A stretch of 64,000 nucleotides of DNA from Asparagopsis taxiformis. Lineage: Eukaryota; Rhodophyta; Florideophyceae; Bonnemaisoniales; Bonnemaisoniaceae. This document shows positions 1 through 11,216 of the stretch, piece after piece. The notes beneath the pieces were generated by a model. That model had not been told where the DNA came from, did no database searches, and saw only the letters and a program-made list of their open reading frames with translations. The translations under genes and the position numbers were made by a program. Location of the stretch: assembly GCA_030407315.1 (NCBI GenBank), contig JALQPE010000609.1, forward strand, positions 17,419 to 81,418, written 5' to 3'. Numbering within the stretch: the first letter of the stretch is position 1; each line of letters begins with the position of its first letter.

Positions 1-299
1 AGGAGCATTCATAGCGGTGTCTTCCAAATTGACACATTGTCTCCAGTATTGCTCCTCGTTCTCGGCCTTACTGCTACTGTTGGTGCTGCGATATACTCAC
101 TGCAACGGTTTCTGCAAATGGAATAGCTCTTCCGATGGGATGATGTCTGCTAACTTTGGACTCAGGTCATCCGTCCCTAGTGCAAATCCAGAAAATTTTC
201 GTCCACCGTGGACGCAAAGACACAAAGACGTGTCACACGTCTTTGTATTACTTCAGACTGATGGGATGCGTTTACTTAAATATACACATGCGAGCGCTC
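1..299. other. No recognisable gene; short inverted repeat
   Basis: I see no supported coding region in these first 300 bases; the small open frames have no recognisable content. The one clear structure is an inverted repeat at 222-246, with 11-bp arms (ACAAAGACGTG) around a 3-base loop. It belongs to the class of short palindromes seen repeatedly in this window. Confidence 0.5.
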
Positions 300-2292
300 A
301 AGTATTCAAACCAATGGCATAGTATCGACTATTGGGGTTATAGATTGCAATCACCGAAGGCTCGCTGATACGCCATTCATATCATACCCTACTTGACGAT
401 ATGCAGCGCCACATATGCGAGGTTAGCGTTTTGCCACCCTCAACATACATGGGCGTCGAGAACATTCCGTCTGAAAATGTTTCTGGATTGATTGAAAGTT
501 TCACATCCTTGTACAATAATGTTTCAAAGTAGCCCGTGAAGCCGTGAACAACGTTCGTTTCTGTGACCGGAAATTGCATCTTTTCGTATCGCGAGTTGTC
601 TATCACAGCGCTTCGATTAGGGTGACTAAACGTAAACACAGCCCCGAGGTGCCGAAAAAAGCTTCCCTCGGTGTATCTTGACCACGTACGATGTTTTCAT
701 CTCTTTGATTGATTACTCAAACGCTTTCACTTCATTATGTAACTGTGTAGATGACAAAGGCGCCAGAAAGCTTGTGTGGCTTTCTGGAATCGACACTCCA
801 TTCTCCTTCAGCAGGCTATTGGCTCCGTCGAGACATTCCGGTGACAATTCATTATCTCCAAACGACCCGAGTAGTTCTGATACAATAATATCCGCCTGAA
901 CATGATCAGAGTCGACTCTCTAGTGATCGCATATCACTGGCAACAATGATAACATTGTTCCATTCGAGCTCTTTCTTCATATTTCTTAGTGTCACAATGG
1001 CGTTTGGATTCTTTTCTACAGCACATATCTGCACATCTTTCCCTGCCGACTCTGCTGCTCGCAAACTGCGCTTTACGAGCGGTCCGCGTCCAGCTCCTAG
1101 TACCATGATAACTGGGGTTTCTGAACCATAATCTGTATCGACAAGGCATTGACGTACAGCTTCTTCATAAGCACTGTATTTGACTGGATCTTTCTCAAAA
1201 GTTTCGTATGTTTGACTACCAAGGTTGTGAGCCAATGGTTGCAAGGGAGCCTGCAAACAGTCATAGTATGGTGCCTCGTATGTCTCTGCCTCGGATGAGC
1301 CGGGCATTTTGCCGAAAAGATGGGCCAAGTATTGAACAAATGGCCGATAACCATCACCACCTTTCACCTTGTGTGCACGGTCAGTAAGTGCGAAAAACGT
1401 TTTTCAGACCGTACGGTTTCATTTTGAACATAATCTTAATGAAATCCTGATGTTTTCTGGACAACACGGGATAACCGACTCGGTTGGTGACATACGAAGA
1501 GGTGGAAAGTAAAACGACACGAACGGGCTCTGCAACCCATCGTTCCAACACCGCACGAGGAGGTAGATCCGCAGTAAGCTCTAATGCGACGCCGAGATTT
1601 GGATGTTCACCAAACAAGGTTCGAATTGTATTCCAAACTTCCCATGGTTTGATTTCTCGCTCACTGGACAATGTCATCGTTGAGTCATCAAAGCCCATCG
1701 GCGGCACCTTGCCGGGCAGATCTAGAACAGGCAGTCGAAGCCATAGCTGCAAGGTAGGATCGGACAACAGAGCTGCGGAAAGGCATCTTGCAGGATTAGC
1801 CACTCCCTGTGTACCACCATTCGGTTGCGGAATGACGAGTGCCCGCAGTGACATGTGAGCAGCAAAGGTAACTTTCTCGGGAAATGCGGTTTCCGACGCG
1901 GCGCGAAGGACAGAGTTGGGACAATCTGGACGAATCCATGTTGAGAGCTTTGCGACAACACCAGGTATCTATTCGCTCGAGGACAATTCGAGGTCGGAGC
2001 GCGTCAACGGCTCGTCACGAATTATGGGTTGGCAGGTTTTGGCGGGCGCAGAAGCGGCGGGCTGGGAGGGATCTAGGGGGGAATCTGGAGCGAGGGTCTG
2101 AACTCCTACACGCTCATAGCGCGGATGCGCGAGTGGGGCGAGAACGAAATCACAGCCGGAGATTTCTGCAAGTTCGAGCGAAGGGCGGAGACGTGGAACG
2201 GCTACAACATCCAGACCGATGTTGAGCTTGTGGCCGGTTTGGGGATGTGTGACCACAAAAAATGAATCAATAAGTTTAATCCAGAAGATCAT
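300..2292 (-). pseudogene. PRMT5: Pseudogene of protein arginine methyltransferase 5
   Basis: The reverse strand carries a nearly complete PRMT5, the type II enzyme that symmetrically dimethylates arginine on histones and spliceosomal proteins. In order I read an N-terminal TIM-barrel part (GCDFVLAPLAHPRYER), the barrel motif ALELTADLPPRAVLERW, the linker YEAPYYDCLQAPLQPL, the SAM loop VLGAGRGPL, the double-Glu loop [15 protein letters not shown] and the C-terminal barrel (FTFSHPNR, HGFTGYFETLLY, ending YYAIGL). The length, about 660 codons without introns, matches the family. It is broken many times: an in-frame TAG at 1969-1971, frame changes near 1375, 910 and 625, an in-frame TAA near 677, a short loss after GMFS near 460, and TGA at 382-384 where Trp is expected (VWYEW). 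With this many lesions it cannot make an enzyme. The adjacent transposon genes are intact, so sequencing error is unlikely to explain the breaks. Confidence 0.9.
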
Positions 2293-2311
2293 CTAACCGA
2301 TGAGTTCAGAA

Positions 2312-4498
2312 CTATGCAAATACCGAAAGAGACTCTCTGATGCGCTTGGAGTCATCGACGGTTAACCTTTTGTCACGCTTCAGCTCTGTTAGACGAGCCA
2401 GGACCGAATTGGGACTGATCTCTGATACCCATTCATATTTTTTGCCTACGAGAGCTGTTCGATATTTCGACATGAATGGGTCTTTCGTATTTCCGTGCGC
2501 TTCGAGCCATGCAACATGGAGGCGACTAATATCACCTTCACAGTTGGTAACAACTCTTCGGATATGCGCAAGCCAGAAAGGGCAGTTCCTTTCAGAAGCT
2601 CTAACAGCAATTAAGTCGTTCTCAACGTAGCAGTAGTTGACAACAACTTCGTTTTCGTCGTCCACATTTGTTTCCGAAACAACATTATACCCCATCAAAT
2701 TAGGAACATTCCAGTTTCCAGACTCAGGTGAAAGGAAACGGTTCCAGTGTGCTCGATCCTTCCTTGGTTTATAAATGGTGTCACGGAGCATCTCCAGATC
2801 CTCAACTTTTTTCCTATCGGCAATTCGAGATTCAGCAGCTGCAATCCCGCGAGATACTTCCAAGATGTTTTCTGGTGGAGATGTTTCGGTAGGAGGGGCT
2901 GAGAATAGGTTTGGCGTAAATTTAAGAAAGCCTCCGGAGCGTCCTGGATGTAGTGGATTCCATTCGCCTTGGCATGTTTCTTTAACTGAGGCAGTTGTCG
3001 GATGCCTCTCGTATTGACTTCTTGTTTCTCCGGAAGCTCTTGAGAATCGGAAGTACCTGAAGTGAGAGAAAGAAGGAACTTTTTGAAGGCATTTTGAGTT
3101 TTCAAAGAGTGTGGAGAGGTTTATGACGCGTATCATGTGGGCTACGAATGGTCTTGGTGTATATGCCTGGGTTAGCTCATGGTGTAGATCTTGTAACGTT
3201 ATTGCCGAATTCGTTCGAAGCCTTTTAGACAGGCAGGAAAAGCACTGATCAATATCTTCATGCGTATGACCAACCGGTAGGAATGACACATGTATCTCGG
3301 CAAAAACTTCGAGAGACACCAGACATTCAACATACGACATAAAATATCTATTCTTATTTTCGCGCGAGCAATTATCGACTTGGATGAACAGAACATCAGG
3401 TAACTTTCCTTCCATTGCTTTCCTACATAACCAGCGGTGAAGTGCCTCAATCACGTGGTTTGACCCTGTCTTATGTTCTTCAGTTATAGTTAGCAACATA
3501 AGCTTATTAGGACATGCATGCTCCAGAATTCCTGTTACATGAACTCGTATCTTGTGCCCACGCTGTGTTCCCTTGGTCTCATACGGCCAGTGCGGAAGTT
3601 CAAAACAGCTTTGAGAAGCTCCATCAATAATGATACTGGCAAATTTGTGGGGAGAAATTCTGGCAGCTTCTCGATTCTTGTAATACTGCATACGCTCCAT
3701 TTCCACAAACCGATGGTGGTTTTTCTGCATTTTTCGGAGCTCATCTGAGCGGGTACGGTCCATTCCAGCTTCTGCAAGTTCTTGTCTTAGCTTCTCACAT
3801 ATATCACATTTGGAGAACCTGTGTACGCGCCTGCACTTGACGTTTCTGCAGTTGGACCCCCAAACTTTTATGAAGTACGCATAAGTTGGGGCTGGAATTA
3901 TGTTGCCCATTCCATCGTGCTCATTCCAGTGAGTTTTGAACATTTGGTACACCTGCTTTTTCTCGAAATAGGGCAAATGAAGCTCTCCGGAATCAGGCAT
4001 TCGATTGGCAGTGCTTTCAGCCAAATTCACAAGGTAAGCATTGATAAATTCTTTTCCCATCTGCCTAGCTCCGAGACCTGGCATTCTGAAAATAGACTTC
4101 GAGCCCCCTGAACGAGGAGTCTCTTTCACGGCACACTGCAAAAATCTTGATATTCCGAAACCAATGTCGAGAAATGTAGAACATACCGGCTGGCCGTCAA
4201 AGTAAAACCGCTTTATTACCTTCTCATCGACTTTTACCAACCGAAGCATTCCTGTCAAACATAATTTTCGCTGTTCCTGAGACATCTGAAGCATTCTTTT
4301 CCTTTGTGCCTTGAAGTAACTGACCTTGACCTTGGTAAAGCACTGTTTACCTTTGCAGCATTTCAGCTCAGATATATCAATAATAGATGACTCCTCAGCA
4401 AGCTTCTGACGTTTTTTCTTCAAGTCGGATAAAGTCTTCTGCTCCCAGTTGGGACGCTTCAGTGATGGATTCAGAGTTTCATTGACAGTTTCATCCAT
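2312..4498 (-). CDS. DUF7869-type protein, probable transposon protein
   Basis: Intact frame of 728 codons starting at a clear ATG. The N-terminal part is basic and Cys-containing (KCCKGKQCF near residue 47). A second Cys cluster lies near residues 217-234 (CRNVKCRRVHRFSKCDIC). The core has three spaced acidic blocks: IIIDGASQ (Asp near 292), FIQVDNCSRENKNR (Asp near 375) and FLPVGHTHEDIDQ (near 407-418). The last two are the hallmark of the DUF7869 family, whose members are multicopy and often sit in mobile elements. The D...D...D/E spacing suggests an RNase H-like, transposase-type fold; that is inference. The gene is divergent from the ParB-like/methyltransferase gene, about 1.1 kb away, and the two probably form one element. 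Its 3' end lies 20 bases from the 5' end of the PRMT5 pseudogene. Confidence 0.75.
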   Translation of the reverse strand: MDETVNETLNPSLKRPNWEQKTLSDLKKKRQKLAEESSIIDISELKCCKGKQCFTKVKVSYFKAQRKRMLQMSQEQRKLCLTGMLRLVKVDEKVIKRFYFDGQPVCSTFLDIGFGISRFLQCAVKETPRSGGSKSIFRMPGLGARQMGKEFINAYLVNLAESTANRMPDSGELHLPYFEKKQVYQMFKTHWNEHDGMGNIIPAPTYAYFIKVWGSNCRNVKCRRVHRFSKCDICEKLRQELAEAGMDRTRSDELRKMQKNHHRFVEMERMQYYKNREAARISPHKFASIIIDGASQSCFELPHWPYETKGTQRGHKIRVHVTGILEHACPNKLMLLTITEEHKTGSNHVIEALHRWLCRKAMEGKLPDVLFIQVDNCSRENKNRYFMSYVECLVSLEVFAEIHVSFLPVGHTHEDIDQCFSCLSKRLRTNSAITLQDLHHELTQAYTPRPFVAHMIRVINLSTLFENSKCLQKVPSFSHFRYFRFSRASGETRSQYERHPTTASVKETCQGEWNPLHPGRSGGFLKFTPNLFSAPPTETSPPENILEVSRGIAAAESRIADRKKVEDLEMLRDTIYKPRKDRAHWNRFLSPESGNWNVPNLMGYNVVSETNVDDENEVVVNYCYVENDLIAVRASERNCPFWLAHIRRVVTNCEGDISRLHVAWLEAHGNTKDPFMSKYRTALVGKKYEWVSEISPNSVLARLTELKRDKRLTVDDSKRIRESLSVFA

Positions 4499-5627
4499 CC
4501 AGCTCTAGTTTCCGAGAACTAATTTGAAGCTGATATTTTTGGAAGAGTACACTCATTTCCATGCCGAGGTTTACGCTCTTGATTAAATAAGTAATGCATG
4601 CACATCTGGTTGAGGCGGACCGCATGATTGGCTATCATGTAGGAGTTCTGCGAGAAGACTCTTTAACTTTGTAACGTATACAAATTATACTATGTAATGT
4701 TTATTTCGATATGAACGCAGTTGAGCTTTCTCTCAAGTGGAACGGAAACTTGCGTGTTACCATACAAGATATTTCATAACGGATGACAGCAGTCATATCA
4801 CTGACATTCAACGAGACGATAAAAAGTGTAAATAAAACTTTGCACTGTTCATGAGCTGTAATGTAACACCGCACATTGTTCAGCTTTGCTGTGCATTCGT
4901 TTAGGGAAACAAATTGGTCGTGATACAACCTGACAAACATAATATTTGAGACTGGGCCCATCAGGGCTTCCCTCCTCGATTTACTGATGATTCGTTCACA
5001 CAGTTCTACGCAAAATAAAGCAAGTGGTTGCCAGAGAGCGGGTGAGAGGGTACTGCGTCGTGCAATGACACATTTAACGGTGCACAAATTTACACTACAA
5101 ATTAAACAGAGAGACATGTTGTTCCTGGAGAAATTTCACATGCGTGTAAGAATCAGTGTGCAAGTATCAGCGGGCATTCGATGAGGAGATTATCAGAAAA
5201 TCTCTTTTGGTATCTCTTACGAGGCTATCCACGCATGGAGATGATTTTAGTTCTCAGTATTCGGTCATATGTCATCGTGAATTTACAGTCACCAGTGATG
5301 TTTACAAGTAAGATTGAGCTTTGAAATTCTATCAAGTATCACATCTTTCCCGCCTTAATCGGTCACATAGCCTTCAATCATAATTTCTGTGCATGTGAGA
5401 GAGCGGAGATATCTTCACTTCCTGATATTGAGCAACATCTCTTGTCCAAGTATCTCAATAATTTCTTTACAACTACGCAATATCCGGCCCAATCTTATCC
5501 TCGTGTTCCATGCAGTTACTCTTCCCCTCGTCAGCATTTTCTACTATACACTGCTGATTTTTCGTTCTGCAAAACATCTACAGTGAACTCTAGCCCTTCA
5601 CATAATTGCGAGCAGTGCTTCCCATGC
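4499..5627. promoter_or_regulatory. Divergent intergenic region between two element genes
   Basis: About 1.1 kb between two outward-facing intact genes, so both promoters must lie here. It is AT-rich. Open frames inside it (for example 4701-5117 on the reverse strand) show no family features and look like chance. I could not fix individual promoter elements. Confidence 0.45.
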
Positions 5628-8600
5628 ATGCTTCGGGCATTATCCCAAAAATCCTATTCTCGAATGAACTCCGCCAAAGAACACTTCTCGAGTCTGCTCC
5701 AGGGTGCAACTGTCCAGGCTTTGGACCCGATGGCATGCATTCCCTTCACTAGGATAAGAAATATTGTGGATGGATGTGTGGATGTTCTTTGCAGAATCTT
5801 CGAAAGTGCAGGAGGAATAACTACCGGAGGATCGATGGCATACGTATTGAAGCTGGAAGGAGTTTATGCGTCATACCCCCTTGATTATTTCAGGGAGAAA
5901 CTGGGTAGTGAAGAAGAAGCTGGAAAGGAAGTGAACAAGAGGAATGAATGGTACGGAGTCGTAGATGGAGAGCATCGCGCAAGTGCTTTACAGAGGCTTA
6001 TTTGTAAGGATCCAGAGAAATGGACTGGATTTACATGGACAGTTCATGTTCTCAATACAACAGCTTCGATTGCCTCACTTCGAGCTTTCGCAAGAGCTTG
6101 TAACCAGAAGAATGTTGAAGATTTCGTAGTTGTTCCAACTCAGTACGATGTTCTTCGAAATCTCAAACAGGACTATATTACCTTGAGTGCAAAACTAAAC
6201 AGGAGTGCGAGACCCATCGAGCTTGCTGTTTTTTATTCTGGGAGCAAAGAAGCTTGCACATCGACTACAAAACAATTGGCTGCTTGTGTCATTAGACTTC
6301 CTCAGAGTGTGATTGATACACTCGGTGAGATAATGAACGAAGAGAATGAAGAGGTGGCCACTCAGATTCAGGCAAAGATAAATTCGAAACAGAAAAAATG
6401 TGCAGCTGTCGACTATAGACTGTATCGCAACTTGATAACTTCTTCTACTTTGAAAGGATCTACGCCATTTATGAATGCTGAAGGCAAAGATGGAGAAACT
6501 TCTCAGTTGAATGCCTTGTGGCGCATTAAGGAAATATCAAGATCATCAGGTTTCGGTCCAACTAAAGCATCTGTTTTGACGGAGCAGTTCCTAGCTGCTG
6601 CTGCTGCGTTACAGGAAGTGAAGAAGTTCGAAAGGATTATGGAAACATCTGTGTGGCCCAAGGAAATGGAGGTCATGAAAAGAAATGCTGAACGCACTCA
6701 ACTGTTCGATGAAGAAATTTCCGCCAACTTCGGCAATGACCTGGAGCCGCTAGTCTCCTTTTTCAATGCTTTCAAAATAGCTTGCCCTGCAGTTGCAAGC
6801 CAGAAGCTGCACAAATTCAAGGGAACAAGCGAATCTAATGGTATGAATAGAATGTCTTCCTGCACTGAAACAGAGAGAACCTCCAGAATCCAAGATCCGT
6901 CTTGTGCTGATCAAGACCTCCTGACTAGAAAAGAAATGGAAAGCTTTGATGATATTCACTCGAGCTGTAAAGATCTCGAGGAACCAATCTGTGAACGAAG
7001 AATCGGTTCAAAAGGGAGTCCAATAACTAACTTGCCTTCTTTCGAATCCCCCGAAGAAGGTGCTTCACTACATGAAAGTGGCAAAAGATGTGAGTCAGGA
7101 CTCCAACAAGACAGTTTTGCACCAGAGGAACAAGATTCTGTATCTCTTGACGGAGATAAAAATTTGGACTTCATACTGGAAGAAGCTGGGATACACTGCT
7201 ACGCGATGGAGTGGCAAAAGTTCGAAAAGAATTGTGCGCTGTACGAGAGAATGAAGGGGAATGTATCTACAATTCTAACTGATCCTCCATACTCTTTGCA
7301 ATCAGTTTCAGCTTCTGGTGCTGGCAGTAACTACGATGACTTTCTTGATGACAAAGAAATAAATGATTTTTCGCAATTCGCCAGGAGGGTTCTCGCTCCA
7401 GAGGGATCAGTAGTTATGTTTACAAGCTGGCAGACTTTTCCAAGATGGTCGGCGTCCTTCTCTAGCAATGGATTCCAGGTTTTGAACTACCCAATTGTCG
7501 TTGCAAAAGACACTAAGACGTTAAGAAGAAATGGAAGACTGAAGATGCCACAGAATGCAGTCGATTATGTTTTACTGGCATATGCACCTGGAAAGGGTAG
7601 AACTTCATCTCGTTCAATTGACTTTGAATGCCCATACCAGTTGATTCAATGTTCACACAGTCGCAAGTTCAATATCATAGACAATGTTCCTGTTCCATCG
7701 GCGAAGTTGCAGCAAGGCCGTTCAAGGAGAATAGTTAGGGTGGAGGAAAAGAATGTTGATCTAATTCAGGAACTGCTCACTTCATTTTGCCCACCAGGAG
7801 GGCTCGTATGTGATCCATTCGCAGGAACATTGACGACAGCGATAGCCTGTATACATACATCTCGGGAAGCTATCGTAATTGAGAAAGACCACATTTGCAT
7901 GAACTTGGCGAAAGAACGACTCTCCAAAATTGCTTCAAATGTTTTAGCGAAGAGGAGCAGGCTAACAACTGTGCTTGAACAAGCACCAGAACTGGAACTA
8001 CGCTCGAAATCGAATGTTGATGAAGAGAATCTGAAGGGTATTGAACCCTCGGACGCTATGCACAGCGATCAAACTCCAGCAAATGATCCCGAAGGTGCTG
8101 CATCACCACATTCTCAAAATAGTCAGCAAGAGAGGGAGGTAAATGACCCTCACGAGGATATCAGAATTCCTGTTGAGTCACCTAACCAAGAATCTCCAGG
8201 CAGTCATGTAGACGTTGACTCGGCTAAGGCAACCAAGAGGAGCAATATTTCTCATGAGCACAGAAATAAGACCGTTCGACAAAGCAAGAGGCTGAAAAAA
8301 GACAATACTAAACAGGAGAATGCAAGGAACAAATCGGTGAAGCGAATTATGTCGACAAAGAATGTACAACAAAGTGGCCCGCCACAACCATGTACCAATC
8401 AAAATGAAAGCAGTTTTGCAGAACTCAGCAGCTCAAACTGTAGCAGAACAAACTGCATTCTCGGTAACCGATGTGATGTCCTATCTCTGATGCCAGTCGG
8501 AGAGGTAGCAATGACAAGCCACAGGTGCGATTTCTGCAAGAAACATATTCATACACCATGTGAATATGGCAGACGTGTTCTTGGTCTCAGAGACCGATGT

Positions 8601-8645
8601 GAGCAGTGGGCCTGTTCCAAGGAATGTTTCGATCTGAGCTCATAG
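5628..8645 (+). CDS. ParB-like domain fused to a DNA methyltransferase, with C-terminal zinc-binding segment
   Basis: Intact frame. The ATG at 5628 and a second at 5664 are the best starts; the frame is open further upstream from a TTG, but that stretch looks unconserved. Near residues 113-117 is DGEHR, the signature of the ParB/sulfiredoxin-like fold, in the context VVDGEHRASAL. The C-terminal half holds a DNA N6-adenine/N4-cytosine type methyltransferase: catalytic TDPPYS near residue 551 comes first and the SAM-binding motif CDPFAGTLTTAIA comes near 728. This is the beta (permuted) order of the N6_N4_Mtase family, unlike the MT-A70 enzymes usual in eukaryotes. A charged, low-complexity stretch with basic clusters (KRLKKD) follows, then a Cys/His-rich end (CDFCKKHIHTPC ... 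CEQWACSKEC) likely to bind zinc. A role in modifying the element's own or host DNA is inferred. The partner gene is the divergent DUF7869 gene. Confidence 0.85.
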   Translation: MLRALSQKSYSRMNSAKEHFSSLLQGATVQALDPMACIPFTRIRNIVDGCVDVLCRIFESAGGITTGGSMAYVLKLEGVYASYPLDYFREKLGSEEEAGKEVNKRNEWYGVVDGEHRASALQRLICKDPEKWTGFTWTVHVLNTTASIASLRAFARACNQKNVEDFVVVPTQYDVLRNLKQDYITLSAKLNRSARPIELAVFYSGSKEACTSTTKQLAACVIRLPQSVIDTLGEIMNEENEEVATQIQAKINSKQKKCAAVDYRLYRNLITSSTLKGSTPFMNAEGKDGETSQLNALWRIKEISRSSGFGPTKASVLTEQFLAAAAALQEVKKFERIMETSVWPKEMEVMKRNAERTQLFDEEISANFGNDLEPLVSFFNAFKIACPAVASQKLHKFKGTSESNGMNRMSSCTETERTSRIQDPSCADQDLLTRKEMESFDDIHSSCKDLEEPICERRIGSKGSPITNLPSFESPEEGASLHESGKRCESGLQQDSFAPEEQDSVSLDGDKNLDFILEEAGIHCYAMEWQKFEKNCALYERMKGNVSTILTDPPYSLQSVSASGAGSNYDDFLDDKEINDFSQFARRVLAPEGSVVMFTSWQTFPRWSASFSSNGFQVLNYPIVVAKDTKTLRRNGRLKMPQNAVDYVLLAYAPGKGRTSSRSIDFECPYQLIQCSHSRKFNIIDNVPVPSAKLQQGRSRRIVRVEEKNVDLIQELLTSFCPPGGLVCDPFAGTLTTAIACIHTSREAIVIEKDHICMNLAKERLSKIASNVLAKRSRLTTVLEQAPELELRSKSNVDEENLKGIEPSDAMHSDQTPANDPEGAASPHSQNSQQEREVNDPHEDIRIPVESPNQESPGSHVDVDSAKATKRSNISHEHRNKTVRQSKRLKKDNTKQENARNKSVKRIMSTKNVQQSGPPQPCTNQNESSFAELSSSNCSRTNCILGNRCDVLSLMPVGEVAMTSHRCDFCKKHIHTPCEYGRRVLGLRDRCEQWACSKECFDLSS

Positions 8646-8925
8646 ATTGGAATTCTACATTCCGAAAAATTTCTCCTCCTCGTATCATAAGCTCTCAGTT
8701 TAGCTTTACATATTGACCCAAGTAGCTCTCATGTGTGATGTTCTCTGAGCCGTTCCAGAAGCGAAGGATTTCAGTTTCTATATCAAAATAGATGTAGGAA
8801 GAGAAATAATCTCATCCTTTTATCGGACTAATCTTTGTAATAGCAGTGGAGCTGTTCGGATTGATAAATTGATCTCATCAGTCACGTAATCCCCCAGGGT
8901 TCTGTTACCTAACTTCGTCTCTTCA

Positions 8926-10201
8926 ATGACAGAGCCATGGCACTGCGGAAATCTAATCGGCCATGCGAATGGCGGCGGGAATTTCTACAACGCTCATGCC
9001 GCTCTATTCCGATATTTGTATCCAAACGGAGAACTTCCGGGTATGTTCTGGCAACTTTGCTACGGAAACATTGTTCAAAACTCTCCTTATCGCGTCACAT
9101 GGGCGCAATCCATACTTCAGTTAACGTTTCTAGGGGGCGAACACTCATCAGAAGCCGAGTCTCCGCAGAGTCTACCTGAAGCTCTTCGGCCTCATTTCAA
9201 ACTTTCATACTATTCCACGAGAAGAGGATTTCTTGTCGCGCGATCAAGTTTGTCCGAGCTGACGACTTACATGCATTTCGATGACAGACCAGATGCATTT
9301 CTTGTCGGACATGACAACGCTGATCGAGGCGTTTTTACGTTTTCTGCGCAGCTATATACATGGGCTGTTGAATTGCCATGGGCGCGAAATTTAGACTTGA
9401 GAAGACACAGGTTTTTAACCTAGATGGACTGGCTCAAGTTCTGAAAGCACGATCCGTCAAAATGATCAAGGTGCAAGATTTCGGAGATATTTTACTTGCT
9501 TCGGCAGATCTTCCGTATGCATACAATGTGCAATGGTCTTCGGGAAGTCATCAATCGGCCACTCGGATAAGCAACACAGTGCATTGGCAAATGGAAGTGC
9601 AACGGAAGAGTCAGTATAATTTGTTGTGTATCGAGTGTATCGCACGCAAGCTCTTGAGCACATTGTGCGATCCATGGCCCTTGTTCGATCCAATGACGTC
9701 GGTTATGGGTTCATTGTGGACAGTGTCGACGCTGGTGAAGGTTCGCACACGTTTGAATCGTACTTTATACTTAACGAAGACTTAAATGTTGAGGATGGAA
9801 TTTGCAGTGGGAATCAATGCTTGATAACGTTGAATGTAGAGGAATCTGGACGGATTGATGTGAATGTTTTAACGATTGGTGAAGATGTTTCATATCGACT
9901 GGAAACGTTTGGTGATAGTGACGAACATTCAGGAATTTTCATCAAGAGTACCCGAGAACAATCAGAGGAAATTTGGATAGTCTTTTATCCAGATGTATCT
10001 ACATCCGGTGACTTTGACTTGCAACGTCTCGACGACGGTAGTGTGAAAATTTCAACAGCAGATGGTAAACAAATTCTGCACCTCGACCCAGAGAATCATT
10101 CTGTAACACATGGTAGAATGCCAACACCGGCTCCATCAACAACAACGACTACAATGCATCCATCATCATCTTCGACGACAACTTTGCCGGTTATGAATTA
10201 A
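8926..10201 (+). pseudogene. Broken gene, possibly heparinase II/III-like
   Basis: Three overlapping frames make one continuous protein if two frameshifts are allowed. Frame one runs 8926-9423 (YYSTRRGFLVARSS, HFDDRPDAFLVGHDNADRG). It shifts near 9400 to a second frame (DGLAQVLKARSVKM, DILLASADLPYAYNVQW). It shifts again near 9610 to a third, 9626-10201 (HIVRSMALVRSNDVGYGF, VDSVDAGEGSHTFES). The order of beta-strand-like blocks resembles the beta-sandwich part of heparinase II/III-type polysaccharide lyases, but the family call is weak. The end is Thr/Ser/Pro-rich (STTTTTMHPSSSSTTT), as in a linker. It faces the same way as the methyltransferase gene, 280 bases downstream, but looks like unrelated host sequence. 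Confidence 0.5.
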
Positions 10202-11216
10202 TAAGCTTTTCCAACGCAAACTTCAACGTTAAAATCCCGACACCAACGACCCCGCCATTAGAACCGCTCCGACTCGAATTTGACAGACGACAACAAATTT
10301 GTCTCGGACGATCCACGACGGATCGTGCACAGTTTATGCACGGGACATCGTACGCACGCCGAGTCCCCTTCAATTTCACGCCATCCACGCGATAGGCGTC
10401 GTAACGGAGCGACTTGTTCAATAGTTGTTTCGACGATACACGAGCGGCGATGCAGATGGCACCACAGACACGACAGATGTAGTCACAGCGCTTGCATCGC
10501 CTTCTTCATTGCCAGTTGCTACGTCGCCCATGGAATCTATGCAGATAACTTCAACGATTTCGATCGCGGTTGGAGATGAACGGAAGGGTGTGCAATGGGG
10601 GAGATTTCTGCATGAAACGGACGCACCGTTTCAGATTTTGTTTGTTGTGCGTGGAAAATCGGACACCATGCGTGGATTACGGGATTTATTCTCAGTATGT
10701 TCCAGAGAAACAACGGTTCGTACAGAGTTCAAATTATTCGATTGTCGCGAAGGGTACACAGAGAGACGATGTGAACAAATTGAATCAAAACAGGACCAAA
10801 ACCCGTGTCGAGCGTATGCGCAAATGAAAAGGCAGCAAGAATATTATCTAGATGTTTACATGTTTGGTCTGCCAATCGCCGCCAACGATGCACAATTTGG
10901 GCCGAGATTTGCGCACCTCCTTGCGAAAGACTTTGCGAAACTCAGCGCGAATTGGTTGCTAGAAGAAACGAATCGCCGCTACCGAGCTCACCAGTCATAT
11001 TGGTGGTATGTTCGGCCAGAAAGCGTGCGACGCGCATCCATGGGACGACAATTCTAAAGAGCGGCCCGATTCGCCGACGCCGCTTCTCAAACGGACGTAC
11101 ACGCATACGAAACGATTGTTCATCTGCTTTTTTGCGTGGTTATGCATAAAATTCTTGAACGGCTTCGTGGGTTGCAGGAGACGCACCAGAATTATCGTGT
11201 ACAGCATGTGCGAATT
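10202..11216 (+). pseudogene. Broken coding sequence of unknown family
   Basis: Coding-like sequence continues after the previous entry but in shifting frames. An open stretch from about 10203 ends in a stop near 10394. The longest piece, 10425-11057, starts with a Thr/Ser/Pro-rich stretch and continues with a globular-looking part (FQILFVVRGKSDTMRG, QNPCRAYAQMKRQQEYYLD). Near 11008 the sense moves to another frame (CDAHPWDDNSKERPDSPT). Low-complexity start plus folded part could fit a secretory-pathway enzyme with a stem region, but I recognise no family. It may be the second half of the preceding broken gene or a separate one. Confidence 0.35.

Noticed and set aside
1336..1375. A very short intron in PRMT5
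   Set aside because: A 31-base GT...AG stretch would restore the frame at about 1375, but the gene has several other breaks, including plain in-frame stops, so a frameshift is simpler.
4701..5117. A separate 138-codon gene between the two element genes
   Set aside because: No family features and atypical composition; it lies where promoters of the divergent pair are expected.
5628..8645. Bacterial contamination because of the methyltransferase
   Set aside because: The same stretch adjoins eukaryotic pseudogenes, the protein has a low-complexity eukaryote-like region and zinc-type tail, and the divergent neighbour is a eukaryotic element gene.
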